DNA of 64,000 nucleotides, taken from Lachnospiraceae bacterium. GTDB lineage: Bacteria > Bacillota > Clostridia > Lachnospirales > Lachnospiraceae. Each line of letters begins with the position of its first letter. The stretch's first letter is position 1. The stretch lies in assembly GCA_910574805.1 (NCBI GenBank), contig CAJTCV010000018.1:1-64000 (forward strand). Reading direction: 5' to 3'. The translations under genes and the position numbers were made by a program. Under the pieces are notes generated by a model. That model made no database searches. It saw nothing but the letters and a program-made list of their open reading frames with translations, and was not told the origin of the DNA. Positions 10,245 through 18,760 of the stretch are shown piece after piece.

Positions 10245-10272
10245 AAGCAGTCCGGGAGGGGCTGCTTTTTAT
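10245..10272 (+). terminator. Terminator before cotJ
   Basis: AGCAG and CTGCT arms with extra C/G pairs are followed by TTTTTAT, directly after the membrane protein gene. Confidence 0.7.
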
Positions 10273-10354
10273 ATTGCGGAATATCCGGTACGAACCGAAT
10301 GAACCGTCTTTACATAGGATAAAGAGAAAGAAAAAAGAAGAAGGGAATATAAAA

Positions 10355-10558
10355 TTGGCAGATCATCAGAGTCAGAGATATCCCGGAGCGCGTCCGGTTC
10401 CGCCGGCATTCCGGCCGGAGGACTTCCCGGTGGCCATGGCTTATGTGCCGTGGCAGCGCTGGCATACGGTGTACGATCTTGAGAGAGCATTATGTGCAGG
10501 TACGATCTTTCCGGAACTGGATAAACCATTTCTTGGCGTGAGAGGAGGATGCAGATAA
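10355..10558 (+). CDS. cotJA: Spore coat-associated protein CotJA
   Basis: This is a 67-aa proline-rich protein with the CotJA pattern VPPAFRPEDFPVAMAYVPWQ...L...LDKPF. It is part of the cotJ operon, which is made in the mother cell under SigE in Bacillus. The TTG at 10355 is chosen because GAAGGGA lies about 8 bp upstream and it gives normal CotJA length. Upstream in-frame codons run into Lys/Arg-rich sequence unlike CotJA. The stop overlaps the cotJB start. Confidence 0.8.
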   Translation: MADHQSQRYPGARPVPPAFRPEDFPVAMAYVPWQRWHTVYDLERALCAGTIFPELDKPFLGVRGGCR

Positions 10559-10827
10559 TGGCACAGAAACAACCAACCAGAAAACAGATGCTGGACTGGG
10601 TCAATATGGTCAGCTTTGCAGTGACGGAGGCGAATCTTTATCTGGATACGCATCCCGGCGATCCGGCGGCGCTGTCCTATTTTCAGGAGTACAGCCGGCT
10701 CAGAAACCAGGCGCTGAGAGACTTTGCATCCGTATATGGGCCGCTCACCGTGGATACGGCAAGGGCAAATCAGCAGATGTGGGAATGGGTCAGCGACCCG
10801 TGGCCATGGGAAGGAGGCGCATGTTAG
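10558..10827 (+). CDS. cotJB: Spore coat protein CotJB
   Basis: The product of about 89 aa has the CotJB core (MLDWVNMVSFAVTEANLYLDTHPGDP...L.YF..Y..LR) and ends WVSDPWPWEGGAC. The ATG at 10558 is preferred over 10549 because AGGAGG sits at 10543-10548. It overlaps cotJA by one base and its TAG abuts the cotJC ATG, so the three genes form one operon interrupted only inside cotJC. Confidence 0.9.
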   Translation: MAQKQPTRKQMLDWVNMVSFAVTEANLYLDTHPGDPAALSYFQEYSRLRNQALRDFASVYGPLTVDTARANQQMWEWVSDPWPWEGGAC

Positions 10828-10953
10828 ATGTGGAATTATGAAAAACGTCTGGAATATCCGGTCAATATCAAAAATCCGGACCCGGCTCTGGCAAAACTCA
10901 TCATCACCCAGTTCGGTGGTCCCCATTGCAAAAAGATAGGATCAGAATATTGA
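10828..10953 (+). CDS. cotJC: CotJC segment 1 of 3 (N-terminal; interrupted)
   Basis: The reading frame starts MWNYEKRLEYPVNIKNPDPA and matches the CotJC/Mn-catalase family up to QFGGP (residues 28-32). It then runs into unrelated codons and stops at 10953. The last authentic bases are the 15-bp core at 10909-10923, which recurs at the start of segment 2. Read across that core, the frame continues exactly as CotJC should (QFGGPDGELSASMRYLAQRY). The break therefore looks like a recombination site rather than decay: there are no stops or frameshifts within the segment. Confidence 0.92.
   Translation: MWNYEKRLEYPVNIKNPDPALAKLIITQFGGPHCKKIGSEY
10909..10923 (+). other. Attachment core, left end of element 1
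   Basis: CAGTTCGGTGGTCCC occurs here and at 18746-18760, in the same orientation and in the same cotJC codon phase (codons Gln28-Pro32). Recombination between the two copies would excise element 1 and join segments 1 and 2. Confidence 0.85.
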
Positions 10954-10978
10954 ACTTTCAGACAGGTGGTGCTATATT
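10950..10978 (+). promoter_or_regulatory. SigA promoter of trkA-trkH
   Basis: TTGAAC and TATATT are spaced 17 bp apart, just inside the left core of element 1. It makes trkAH independent of the cotJ promoter. Confidence 0.6.
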
Positions 10979-11016
10979 AGAGGCATATCTATCATAATGG
11001 AGGACGTGACCAGGAG

Positions 11017-12414
11017 ATGAACATCATTATTGCAGGCTGCGGGAAGGTGGGAGGAGCCCTTGCCGAGCAGCTGAGCCGGGAAGGACACGATATTACCGTG
11101 GTCGATGAGCGATCCGAGGTGGTGCAGCACGTGGCGAATGCGGCGGACGTCATAGGGATCGTGGGAAATGGTGCGAGCTACAATATCCAGAAGGAGGCAG
11201 GGATCGAGAAGGCAGATCTTCTGATCGCAGTAACTAATGCGGACGAGGTCAATCTGTTGTGCTGCCTGATCGCCAAGAAAGCGGGCGGCTGCCAGACCAT
11301 TGCCAGGGTGCGCAACCCCGTCTATCATCAGGAGATCCGCCATATCAAAGAAGAGCTGGGGCTGTCCCTTGTGATCAATCCGGAATGGGCGGCCGCTACG
11401 GAGATGGCGCGGCTGCTGAGATTTCCAAAGGCCATCGACATTGATACGTTTGCAAAAGGGAGGATCGAGCTGCTGCGCTTCCGCATGGAGGAGGACAATC
11501 TGCTGTGCGGCCGGAAGATCCGCAATATCTCGGAGCTGTCCAAATGCGAGGTACTGATCTGCGTGGTGGAGCGGGGAAACCAGGTACTGATTCCGGACGG
11601 TGAATTTGAGCTGAAGAAGGACGATACGATCTCCATTGTGGCATCGCCTTTGAATGCCAGCCGTTTCTTCCGTCTCATCGGCATCCAGACCAACCAGGTG
11701 AAGAACACCATGATCATCGGCGGCGGGAAGATGGCCTTTTATCTGGCCAACAGGCTTCTGGACATGGGGATCAAGGTGAAGATCATCGACAAGGACAAGG
11801 CTTACTGTGAGAAGCTCTGCGAGCTCCTGCCGAAGGCCATAATCATACACGGCGACGGGACGGATCAGGAGCTTCTGGCGGAGGAAGGCCTGGCGGACAG
11901 CGAGGGCTTTGTGGCGCTGACCAATATGGACGAGGAAAATGTCATGCTGTCTCTCTATGCCAAGGAGATGAGCAATGCCAAGAAGATCACCAAGGTCAGC
12001 AGCAATACCTATGACAACATCATCTCAACACTGGATATCGGGAGTGTGATTCATCCCAAGCATATTACGGCGGAGAATATTCTGCAGTATGTCCGCGCCA
12101 TGCAGAATTCCATCGGGAGCAACGTGGAGACGCTGTACCGTCTGGTGGACGGCAGGGCGGAGGCGCTGGAATTCATCATCAGAGAGAAGGGAGAGGTGAC
12201 GGATATTCCGCTGCAGACACTGGAGTTGAAGCCGGGGCTTCTGGTGTGTGCGATCCATCGGCGGGGGAAGGTCATTATCCCCAAGGGACAGGATTGTCTC
12301 CAGCTGGGAGATTCGGTCATCATCATTACCACGAGCTGCAGGGAGCTGAATGATATCTGTGATATTCTGGACAGAACCCATGGAGCCCGTCAGACAAAGG
12401 CGGTCAACATATGA
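11017..12414 (+). CDS. trkA: Trk/Ktr potassium uptake regulatory subunit TrkA
   Basis: The 465-aa cytoplasmic protein has two RCK units. Each begins with a nucleotide-binding glycine motif (IIAGCGKVGGALAEQL at the N-terminus and MIIGGGKMAFYLANRLL at about 232) and each is followed by a TrkA-C subdomain. It gates the TrkH channel in response to nucleotides. GGAGGA lies 12 bp before the ATG. It overlaps trkH by 4 bp (ATGA), so the pair is coupled. Confidence 0.95.
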   Translation: MNIIIAGCGKVGGALAEQLSREGHDITVVDERSEVVQHVANAADVIGIVGNGASYNIQKEAGIEKADLLIAVTNADEVNLLCCLIAKKAGGCQTIARVRNPVYHQEIRHIKEELGLSLVINPEWAAATEMARLLRFPKAIDIDTFAKGRIELLRFRMEEDNLLCGRKIRNISELSKCEVLICVVERGNQVLIPDGEFELKKDDTISIVASPLNASRFFRLIGIQTNQVKNTMIIGGGKMAFYLANRLLDMGIKVKIIDKDKAYCEKLCELLPKAIIIHGDGTDQELLAEEGLADSEGFVALTNMDEENVMLSLYAKEMSNAKKITKVSSNTYDNIISTLDIGSVIHPKHITAENILQYVRAMQNSIGSNVETLYRLVDGRAEALEFIIREKGEVTDIPLQTLELKPGLLVCAIHRRGKVIIPKGQDCLQLGDSVIIITTSCRELNDICDILDRTHGARQTKAVNI

Positions 12415-13859
12415 ACCACAGAATGATACGGTATATCATAGGAAGTCTGATCCAGATGGAAGCCGCCATGTTCCTGCTTCCGGCATTTACCGCGCTGCTC
12501 TATGAGGAGACGGTCTGCATCGCGGCATTTCTGGGGAGCGCGGTGCTGTGCGTCATCGGCGGACAGCTTTTAAAAGGAAAGAAACCGGAGGATGTGACGA
12601 TCTTTTCCTCGGAGGGCTATGTCAGTGTGGCGGTCTGCTGGGTCATGCTCAGTATCTGCGGGGCCATGCCTCTGTATTTCAGCGGCTGCTTCCCCAACCC
12701 GGTGGACGCGCTTTTTGAGATCGTGTCCGGATTTACGACTACAGGGGCCACGATCCTCGGCGATGTGGAGATTCTGCCCCGCTCGGTTCTTATGTGGCGA
12801 AGCTTTTCCCACTGGATCGGCGGTATGGGCGTGCTGGTCTTCATGATGGCGCTGCTTCCACTGGCAGGAGCCTCCAGTATGTATCTGATGCGGGCGGAGA
12901 GCCCGGGCCCTTCTGTGGGAAAGCTGGTGCCCAAGGTGCGCAGCACGGCAAAGATCCTGTATGCCATCTATTTTATCATGACGGTGACAGAGCTGCTTTT
13001 TCTGCTGCTGGCGGGATGTCCGCTGTTTGATTCCATCAATCTCTCCTTTGCCACTGCGGGAACCGGAGGATTCGGCGTATTAAACAGCAGTGCGGGAGAG
13101 TATAACGCGGCGATTCAGATCATTCTGACGGTGTTTATGATTCTGTTCGGCGTGAACTTTAACGTATATTTTCTGATTTATACAAAAAATATCAGGGATG
13201 CGTTCCGGTGCGAGGAGGCGCGGATTTATCTGGGGATCATAGCCGCTTCCATCCTGCTGATCTCGGTCAATACCTTTTCCATGTTCCGGGGACTGGGAGA
13301 GACGCTCCGGCATGTGTCCTTTCAGGTGGCATCGATCATTACGACCACGGGATTTTCCACGGTGGACTTTGAACTGTGGCCGGAATTTTCCAGGACGATT
13401 CTGGTGATTCTCATGTTCATAGGCGCCTGTGCAGGCAGTACCGGCGGCGGTATCAAGGTGTCCCGCGTGGCGATCCTGGCCAAGACCATATTGAAGGAAC
13501 TGGCAGTGATGAATCATCCGCGGAGCGTGCGCAAGACCAGATTTGAAGGGAAGCCGGTGGAGCATGAGGTGCTGCGCTCCATCAATGTATTTCTGATCAC
13601 CTATCTGGGAATCTTCGTCCTGTCTACGCTGCTGATCTCTCTGGACGGCCTGGACGGGATCACAAATTTTACGGCAGTGGCATCCACAATCAATAATATC
13701 GGTCCGGGTCTGTCGAAGGTGGGGCCTACCCAGAATTTTTCCATCTATTCAAACCTGTCCAAGCTGGTGCTGACCTTTGACATGCTGGCGGGGCGTCTGG
13801 AGATCTTCCCCATGCTGATCATGTGCACGGCGGGATTCAGGAGGAAGCGCTGGAACTGA
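12411..13859 (+). CDS. trkH: Trk-type potassium transporter membrane subunit TrkH
   Basis: The 482-aa polytopic protein has the four pore-loop signatures of the TrkH/KtrB family: TTTGAT, AGTGGFG, TTTGFST and a C-terminal loop at TINNIGPG. GACAGSTGGGIKVSR lies before the last helices. It imports K+ with TrkA. It is followed by a terminator, so trkAH is a two-gene unit inside element 1. Confidence 0.95.
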   Translation: MNHRMIRYIIGSLIQMEAAMFLLPAFTALLYEETVCIAAFLGSAVLCVIGGQLLKGKKPEDVTIFSSEGYVSVAVCWVMLSICGAMPLYFSGCFPNPVDALFEIVSGFTTTGATILGDVEILPRSVLMWRSFSHWIGGMGVLVFMMALLPLAGASSMYLMRAESPGPSVGKLVPKVRSTAKILYAIYFIMTVTELLFLLLAGCPLFDSINLSFATAGTGGFGVLNSSAGEYNAAIQIILTVFMILFGVNFNVYFLIYTKNIRDAFRCEEARIYLGIIAASILLISVNTFSMFRGLGETLRHVSFQVASIITTTGFSTVDFELWPEFSRTILVILMFIGACAGSTGGGIKVSRVAILAKTILKELAVMNHPRSVRKTRFEGKPVEHEVLRSINVFLITYLGIFVLSTLLISLDGLDGITNFTAVASTINNIGPGLSKVGPTQNFSIYSNLSKLVLTFDMLAGRLEIFPMLIMCTAGFRRKRWN

Positions 13860-13877
13860 GCAGATCATATGTTTTTA

Positions 13878-13916
13878 AGAAAGTCTGATTTTTTTGAAAA
13901 TCAGGCTTTTCTTTTT
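13878..13916 (+). terminator. Terminator after trkH
   Basis: AAAGTCTGATTTTT pairs with GAAAATCAGGCTTTT and is followed by CTTTTT. Confidence 0.75.
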
Positions 13917-13927
13917 GCGCAGTATAT

Positions 13928-13971
13928 GTTAAAATATTAACGTTAAATAATTAACGATAAATATTTAACAA
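13928..13971. promoter_or_regulatory. Cluster of Rex-like operators upstream of adhE
   Basis: In the 366-bp gap before adhE there are overlapping TTAA palindromes: GTTAA-N4-TTAAC at 13928-13941 and CGTTAA-N4-TTAACG at 13941-13956, then a weaker ATAAATATTTAACAA. Rex of Clostridia binds sites close to TTGTTAA-N4-TTAACAA and represses adhE when NADH is low. The match is by eye only. Confidence 0.5.
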
Positions 13972-14017
13972 TAAAAACGGAAAAGAGGGGAGTAGGTCGA
14001 ATTGCTTATAAAAGAGT

Positions 14018-14032
14018 TTGTTAAATAATTAT
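14018..14032. promoter_or_regulatory. Second Rex-like site upstream of adhE
   Basis: TTGTTAAATAATTAT matches one half of the Rex consensus perfectly and the other partly. It lies about 195 bp before the adhE ATG. The rest of the gap (14033-14226) is an AT-rich leader with a short ACCGG/CCGGT hairpin near 14175-14190 and no T run. Confidence 0.5.
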
Positions 14033-14226
14033 CTTTATAAAAAATCATGAAAAGGCTCTTTCTTTTTTGAAAAGAGTGTGTTACAATGTGCATAAAGGCG
14101 TGGGCAGAAAGTGGGAAATATTGTAAAAACTATATAATATGCATTCTGCTGATGCGGTTTTATGGAAGGGTTTACCGGGGTCACTCCGGTATATCAAATA
14201 TAAAGTGCTATAGAAGGAGGATATTT

Positions 14227-16845
14227 ATGGCAAAACAGGAAGCAAAAAATGCACCGGAACCGAAGACTGAGGTTGAGCTGCTGCAGGAAAAGATCGCTGC
14301 GATGAGAGAAGCGCAGAAGGTTTTTGCTACGTTCACAGAAGAGCAGGTAGATAAGATCTTCTTTGAGGCTGCCATGGCTGCCAACAAACAGCGTATTCCG
14401 CTTGCAAAGCTGGCCTGCGAAGAGACCGGTATGGGTGTGGTGGAAGACAAGGTCATCAAGAATCATTATGCTGCTGAGTATATGTATAATGCTTATAAGA
14501 AGGTTAAGACCGTTGGTGTGATTGAAGAGGATACTGCTTTTGGTATCAAGAAGATCGCAGAGCCGGTAGGTCTTGTGGGAGCAGTCATCCCGACGACGAA
14601 CCCGACCTCTACCGCTATCTTCAAGTGTCTGATCTGTCTGAAGACCAGGAATGCGATCATCATCAGCCCGCATCCCCGTGCAAAGAAGTGTACCATCGAA
14701 GCTGCAAGGATCGTTCTGGAAGCAGCAGTGAAGGCAGGCGCTCCGGAAGGCATCATCGGGTGGGTAGACGAGCCGACCATCGAGCTCTCCAACCTGATCA
14801 TGAAGTCTGTGGACGTGATCCTGGCAACCGGCGGCCCCGGTATGGTGAAGGCGGCTTATTCTTCCGGCAATCCGGCAATCGGCGTAGGTCCTGGAAATAC
14901 ACCGGTTATTATGGACAGCAGTTGCGACATCCAGACAGCAGTTTACTCAGTCATCCATTCCAAGACGTTTGACAATGGTATGATCTGTGCATCCGAGCAG
15001 TCTGTAACTGCAATTGCAGATATCTATGATGCAGTAAGAAAAGAATTCATCAAGCGCGGCTGCCATATGCTGAACAAGGATGAACTGGACAAGGTACGCA
15101 AGATCATTCTGACCGAGGCAGGCACTGTCAATCCGAAGATTGTAGGACAGAAGGCTGCAACGATCGCAGAACTGGCTGGATTTACCGTACCGGCTGAGAC
15201 CAAGATCCTGATTGGTGAGGTTACTTCTGTAGATGTATCCGAGCCCTTCGCACATGAGAAGCTTTCTCCGGTACTGGCGCTCTACAAGGCACCGGACTTC
15301 AAGACCGCTCTGGATATGGCAGAGAGACTGGTGGCAGACGGCGGCTACGGCCATACCTCTTCTCTGTACATCCATCCGTCACAGACTGAGAAGATGGCAG
15401 AGCATGCAGCCCGCATGAAGACCTGCCGTATTCTGGTGAATACACCTTCTTCTCATGGTGGAATCGGTGACCTTTACAACTTCAAGCTGGCTCCGTCTCT
15501 CACCCTTGGCTGCGGTTCCTACGGCGGAAACTCCGTATCAGAGAACGTAAATGTGAAACATCTGATCAATATCAAGACCGTTGCTGAAAGGAGAGAGAAT
15601 ATGCTTTGGTTCCGTACACCTCAGAAGGTTTACTTTAAGAAAGGCTGTCTGCCGGTTGCGCTGGACGAGCTGAAAACATACTATGGAAAGAAGAAAGCCT
15701 TCATCGTTACGGATACGTTCCTTTACACCAGCGGTATGACAAAAGCGATTACGGATCAGCTGGACAATATGGGTATCACCCATACCTGCTTCTATGAGGT
15801 GGCTCCGGACCCGACGCTTCAGATAGCACGGAAAGGTCTTGAGCAGCTGAAGGCATTCGGACCGGATGTCATCATCGCTCTGGGTGGCGGTTCTTCCATG
15901 GATGCCGGCAAGATCATGTGGCTCATGTATGAGCATCCGGAGTGCAACTTCGAAGATCTGGCTATGGACTTCATGGATATTCGTAAGAGAGTCTATGTAT
16001 TCCCGAAGATGGGCGAGAAGGCAATGTTCGTTGCAATCCCGACTTCTTCCGGTACCGGTTCCGAGGTAACTCCGTTCGCAATTATCACGGACGCTGATAC
16101 AGGTACCAAGTGGCCCATCGCTGACTATGAGCTGCTGCCGAACATGGCGATCATAGACACTGATTTCATGATGAATCAGCCCAAGGGTCTGACCAGTGCT
16201 TCCGGTATCGATGCACTGACCCATGCACTGGAGGCTTATGCATCCATCATGGCAACAGACTATACAGACGGCCTTGCACTGATGGCTACCAAGAATATCT
16301 TCACCTATCTGCCCAGCGCTTATGACAAGGGTGCTGCAGATCCGATCGCAAGAGAGAAGATGGCGAACGCTTCCACCATGGCTGGTATGGCATTTGCAAA
16401 TGCATTCCTGGGTATCTGCCATTCTATGGCACATAAACTGGGTGCATATCATCACCTGCCCCATGGCGTTGCAAACGCTCTTCTGATTGAGCTGGTTATG
16501 CGCTACAACGCAGATCCGGCACCGGTGAAGATGGGAACCTTCTCCCAGTATCCGTATCCACATGCAAAGGAAAGATACTGCGAGATGGCAAGATTCGTCG
16601 GTATTCAGGGCAAGAACGATGATGAAGTATTCGAGAACTTCATCAAGGCAATTGCAGACCTGAAAGCAAAAGTCGGCATCAAGAGGACGATCAAGGAATA
16701 CGGCATCAAGGAAGAAGATTTCATGGCTACGCTGGATGAGATGGTGGAGAACGCCTTCAACGATCAGTGTACCGGTGCAAACCCGAGATATCCGCTGATG
16801 GAAGAGATGAAAGCAATATACCTGAAAGCTTTCCACGAGGGTTAA
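14227..16845 (+). CDS. adhE: Bifunctional aldehyde-alcohol dehydrogenase AdhE
   Basis: The 872-aa enzyme converts acetyl-CoA to acetaldehyde and then ethanol with two NADH, forming spirosomes in other bacteria. The N-terminal ALDH half (about 1-440) has the catalytic Cys in GMICASEQS. The C-terminal iron-dependent ADH half has the NAD motif ALGGGSSMDAGK and metal ligands in DALTHALEAY and CHSMAHKLGAYHHLPHG. The ATG at 14227 follows AGAAGGAGG at 7-bp spacing; the upstream open frame lacks conserved sequence. Codon use is that of a highly expressed gene. It lies inside element 1. Confidence 0.97.
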   Translation: MAKQEAKNAPEPKTEVELLQEKIAAMREAQKVFATFTEEQVDKIFFEAAMAANKQRIPLAKLACEETGMGVVEDKVIKNHYAAEYMYNAYKKVKTVGVIEEDTAFGIKKIAEPVGLVGAVIPTTNPTSTAIFKCLICLKTRNAIIISPHPRAKKCTIEAARIVLEAAVKAGAPEGIIGWVDEPTIELSNLIMKSVDVILATGGPGMVKAAYSSGNPAIGVGPGNTPVIMDSSCDIQTAVYSVIHSKTFDNGMICASEQSVTAIADIYDAVRKEFIKRGCHMLNKDELDKVRKIILTEAGTVNPKIVGQKAATIAELAGFTVPAETKILIGEVTSVDVSEPFAHEKLSPVLALYKAPDFKTALDMAERLVADGGYGHTSSLYIHPSQTEKMAEHAARMKTCRILVNTPSSHGGIGDLYNFKLAPSLTLGCGSYGGNSVSENVNVKHLINIKTVAERRENMLWFRTPQKVYFKKGCLPVALDELKTYYGKKKAFIVTDTFLYTSGMTKAITDQLDNMGITHTCFYEVAPDPTLQIARKGLEQLKAFGPDVIIALGGGSSMDAGKIMWLMYEHPECNFEDLAMDFMDIRKRVYVFPKMGEKAMFVAIPTSSGTGSEVTPFAIITDADTGTKWPIADYELLPNMAIIDTDFMMNQPKGLTSASGIDALTHALEAYASIMATDYTDGLALMATKNIFTYLPSAYDKGAADPIAREKMANASTMAGMAFANAFLGICHSMAHKLGAYHHLPHGVANALLIELVMRYNADPAPVKMGTFSQYPYPHAKERYCEMARFVGIQGKNDDEVFENFIKAIADLKAKVGIKRTIKEYGIKEEDFMATLDEMVENAFNDQCTGANPRYPLMEEMKAIYLKAFHEG

Positions 16846-16867
16846 TTTTTCTACAGAGATACGACGG

Positions 16868-16898
16868 CAGGGAGTGCTTTACGCACTCCCTGTTTTTT
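16868..16898 (+). terminator. Terminator after adhE
   Basis: CAGGGAGTGC and GCACTCCCTG arms with a 5-nt loop are followed by TTTTTT. It separates adhE from the convergent recombinase gene. Confidence 0.9.
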
Positions 16899-16914
16899 GT
16901 CTGTAATCTGAAGA

Positions 16915-18357
16915 TCAGATGCTGTAATGAATGCGGATGGCGTTTTCTGAACGGTAAAAAGTAATGTGGGAAAGGATGGTTTTTAACAGTTCATTTTTGG
17001 CGGGTTCAGACAGAGTATTCCAGGAAGACAGGGACAAAAGCTGCGACAGAGAAAGTGGTATGTCTGCTGCAGCCGGTACAGGCTCTGCGTTTTGTCGGCT
17101 GAGTTTTTCTTTCAGTTCCTGAATCCGGCCTGTGACGGCGGCTTTTTTTATCTGATATTCCTCCAGACTGTCGGCGCCGGATTCGTAGGCTGCTTTTACC
17201 CGCTCCAGGCGGCGAAGTTCCTGTTCTAAAAGCCCGGACAAAGCGGCGGATTCGGTTTCGGAGTTTGTTCTTTTCCGGAAACGGATGAGGATGTCTTCAT
17301 GGCAGCCAGGGGCAGCCAGGTCGGTTTTCAGTCCTTCCAGGACCGCCAGATTCAGCTTTTCCAGCCGGATATGATGACTCCGGCTGCACAGCCCTTTGGC
17401 GTAGCGGCAGCACTGAAGGGATTTCCCTTTTTCTGCCAGAGTGAGTGTGCTTCCGCAGTTGCTGCATCTGACCAGTCCATGGAGCATATAAACAGATGAA
17501 GCTGCTTTTGTATCTGCTGTATGTGCTTTCCGGGGCGCTGCCATACGTTGTCGGGTAAGTCGGAAGGTTTCAGAATCGATCAGCGGAGGATGCTGTCCGT
17601 CTACGAGAAGCATGGAATGGCTGCTGCAGGTGTCTGATGCAGTGGAAGTTTTTGCGGAACGCCGTAATTTTCCAAGATAAGTGGGATTGGTCAGGATGTA
17701 TTTTACGGAGCGGCTCTCAAAGGGATTTCCCCGGCCGGTCCGGACCCCCAGCTCGTTGAGTATGGCGGCGATGCGGCGGCAGGGCATTCCGTTTAGATAG
17801 TTCTGGAACATCCAGGGAATCAGAGGCGCTTTCTCCGGATCTGGTTCAAAATGTTCCGCACCCATACGGTAACCGAAGGGAGGAATGGATACGACGCCTC
17901 CCCGGGAGAATTTTTCATTCATGCCTCTTCGGACCTCCTGCGCCAGATTAATGGAATAATATTCGTCCATGGCTTCCAGCAGAGCTTCGATCAGGATGGA
18001 GGTGGGATCGTCGGACAGGTGTTCCGTGATGGATACTACCTGGATGCCGCAGTCCCGGCGGAGCATGGATTTGTAGAGGATACTGTCCTGACGGCTGCGG
18101 GCAAAGCGCGAGAATTTCCAGACGAGAATCAGGTCAAAAGGCCGGGGCGTCTGCTTTGCTAGACCGATCATTTTCATAAAAGAGGGCCGTTTGTCGGCGG
18201 ATCTGCCACTGATCCCCTGATCCAGGAAGACAAGTTCCTCTGGCAGGCTCAGGTCATGAGCTCTGGCATACTCCTGTATTTTTTTTAGCTGGCTGTCCGG
18301 GGAGTATTCCGTCTGGTCTTCGGTGGAAACCCGGATATAGGCGGCGGCTGTCTGCAT
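16915..18357 (-). CDS. Large serine recombinase 1 (element 1)
   Basis: The 480-aa protein has the resolvase catalytic domain with the nucleophile Ser in AAYIRVSTEDQ (Ser11) and the arginine motif VWKFSRFARSRQDS. It also has a recombinase domain (PPFGYRM...ILTNPTYLG), a zinc ribbon (CSNCG...CCRYAKGLCS) and a C-terminal coiled coil. Such enzymes integrate and excise phages and sigK-type intervening elements. The gene sits at the right end of element 1, starting 390 bp from the right core, which makes it the obvious candidate to act on the 15-bp core pair. Confidence 0.9.
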   Translation of the reverse strand: MQTAAAYIRVSTEDQTEYSPDSQLKKIQEYARAHDLSLPEELVFLDQGISGRSADKRPSFMKMIGLAKQTPRPFDLILVWKFSRFARSRQDSILYKSMLRRDCGIQVVSITEHLSDDPTSILIEALLEAMDEYYSINLAQEVRRGMNEKFSRGGVVSIPPFGYRMGAEHFEPDPEKAPLIPWMFQNYLNGMPCRRIAAILNELGVRTGRGNPFESRSVKYILTNPTYLGKLRRSAKTSTASDTCSSHSMLLVDGQHPPLIDSETFRLTRQRMAAPRKAHTADTKAASSVYMLHGLVRCSNCGSTLTLAEKGKSLQCCRYAKGLCSRSHHIRLEKLNLAVLEGLKTDLAAPGCHEDILIRFRKRTNSETESAALSGLLEQELRRLERVKAAYESGADSLEEYQIKKAAVTGRIQELKEKLSRQNAEPVPAAADIPLSLSQLLSLSSWNTLSEPAKNELLKTILSHITFYRSENAIRIHYSI

Positions 18358-18455
18358 GGGACGGACTCCGTTTCTGGTCTTTGCTTTATTTTATTCATAC
18401 AGATCCTGTCCTTATTCCTGCGGATTCCGGCAGGCGCAAACATGGTCCGTTATGC

Positions 18456-18484
18456 CGAATGCCTTCCGGATTTTCACATAGAAT
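18456..18484 (+). promoter_or_regulatory. Possible SigE-like promoter before the 70-aa ORF
   Basis: CATAGAAT at 18477-18484 matches the SigE -10 consensus CATACANT well. The -35 region (GAATGCC near 18457) is only a partial match. The predicted start would be about 22 bp before the ATG at 18513. If real, it would tie an excision factor to the mother cell. Weak evidence. Confidence 0.25.
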
Positions 18485-18512
18485 GTACAAAGGAAATCAT
18501 GGAGGATGGTTC

Positions 18513-18725
18513 ATGGCCCGTGGCAGAGAACTGGGACTGCTGCCGTCTGTAATCGCCGCAGAGGACGGGACAGAGACAGAATGGAATCGGCTGTCGGAGA
18601 AGGAGAAGGAGAGCCGGAGAGCGCATATCTGCCAGAAGACTGGTGAGAGACTGAGTGCATACTATTGGGCTCATCCGGAAGAGTGGGAAAGATTTGCAGG
18701 AAAGATACGGGAAGAGAACAGATAG
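18513..18725 (+). CDS. Small charged protein beside serine recombinase 1; possible directionality factor
   Basis: The 70-aa product (MARGRELGLLPSVIAAEDGT...) is rich in Glu, Arg and Trp. I recognise no family. It is divergent from recombinase 1 and ends 20 bp before the right core of element 1. GGAGGATGG precedes the ATG. Excision by large serine recombinases needs a recombination directionality factor, often a small protein encoded near the recombinase, so this is a candidate by position only. Confidence 0.5.
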   Translation: MARGRELGLLPSVIAAEDGTETEWNRLSEKEKESRRAHICQKTGERLSAYYWAHPEEWERFAGKIREENR

Positions 18726-18745
18726 TCTGCTGTCATATCTTCCGG

Positions 18746-18760
18746 CAGTTCGGTGGTCCC
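18746..18760 (+). other. Attachment core, right end of element 1
   Basis: Second copy of CAGTTCGGTGGTCCC, identical to 10909-10923 while the flanks differ on the element side. Confidence 0.85.

Larger units (their letters stand above)
10909..18760. mobile_element. Element 1: about 7.8-kb cotJC-intervening element
   Basis: It is bounded by the 15-bp direct repeats and carries trkA, trkH, adhE, a large serine recombinase (minus strand, next to the right core) and a 70-aa ORF. No phage structural genes are present. A recombinase beside one boundary inside a sporulation gene is the arrangement of skin-type elements. The cargo of K+ uptake and fermentation genes is unusual. Whether it excises is inferred, not shown. 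Confidence 0.8.

Noticed and set aside
10279-10320. SigE-type promoter for cotJA (CATAGGAT near 10313)
   Set aside because: The -10-like box lacks a matching -35 at 14-bp spacing, so it is not called.
15538-16836. A 432-codon minus-strand open frame
   Set aside because: It lies wholly antisense to adhE, whose motifs are intact.
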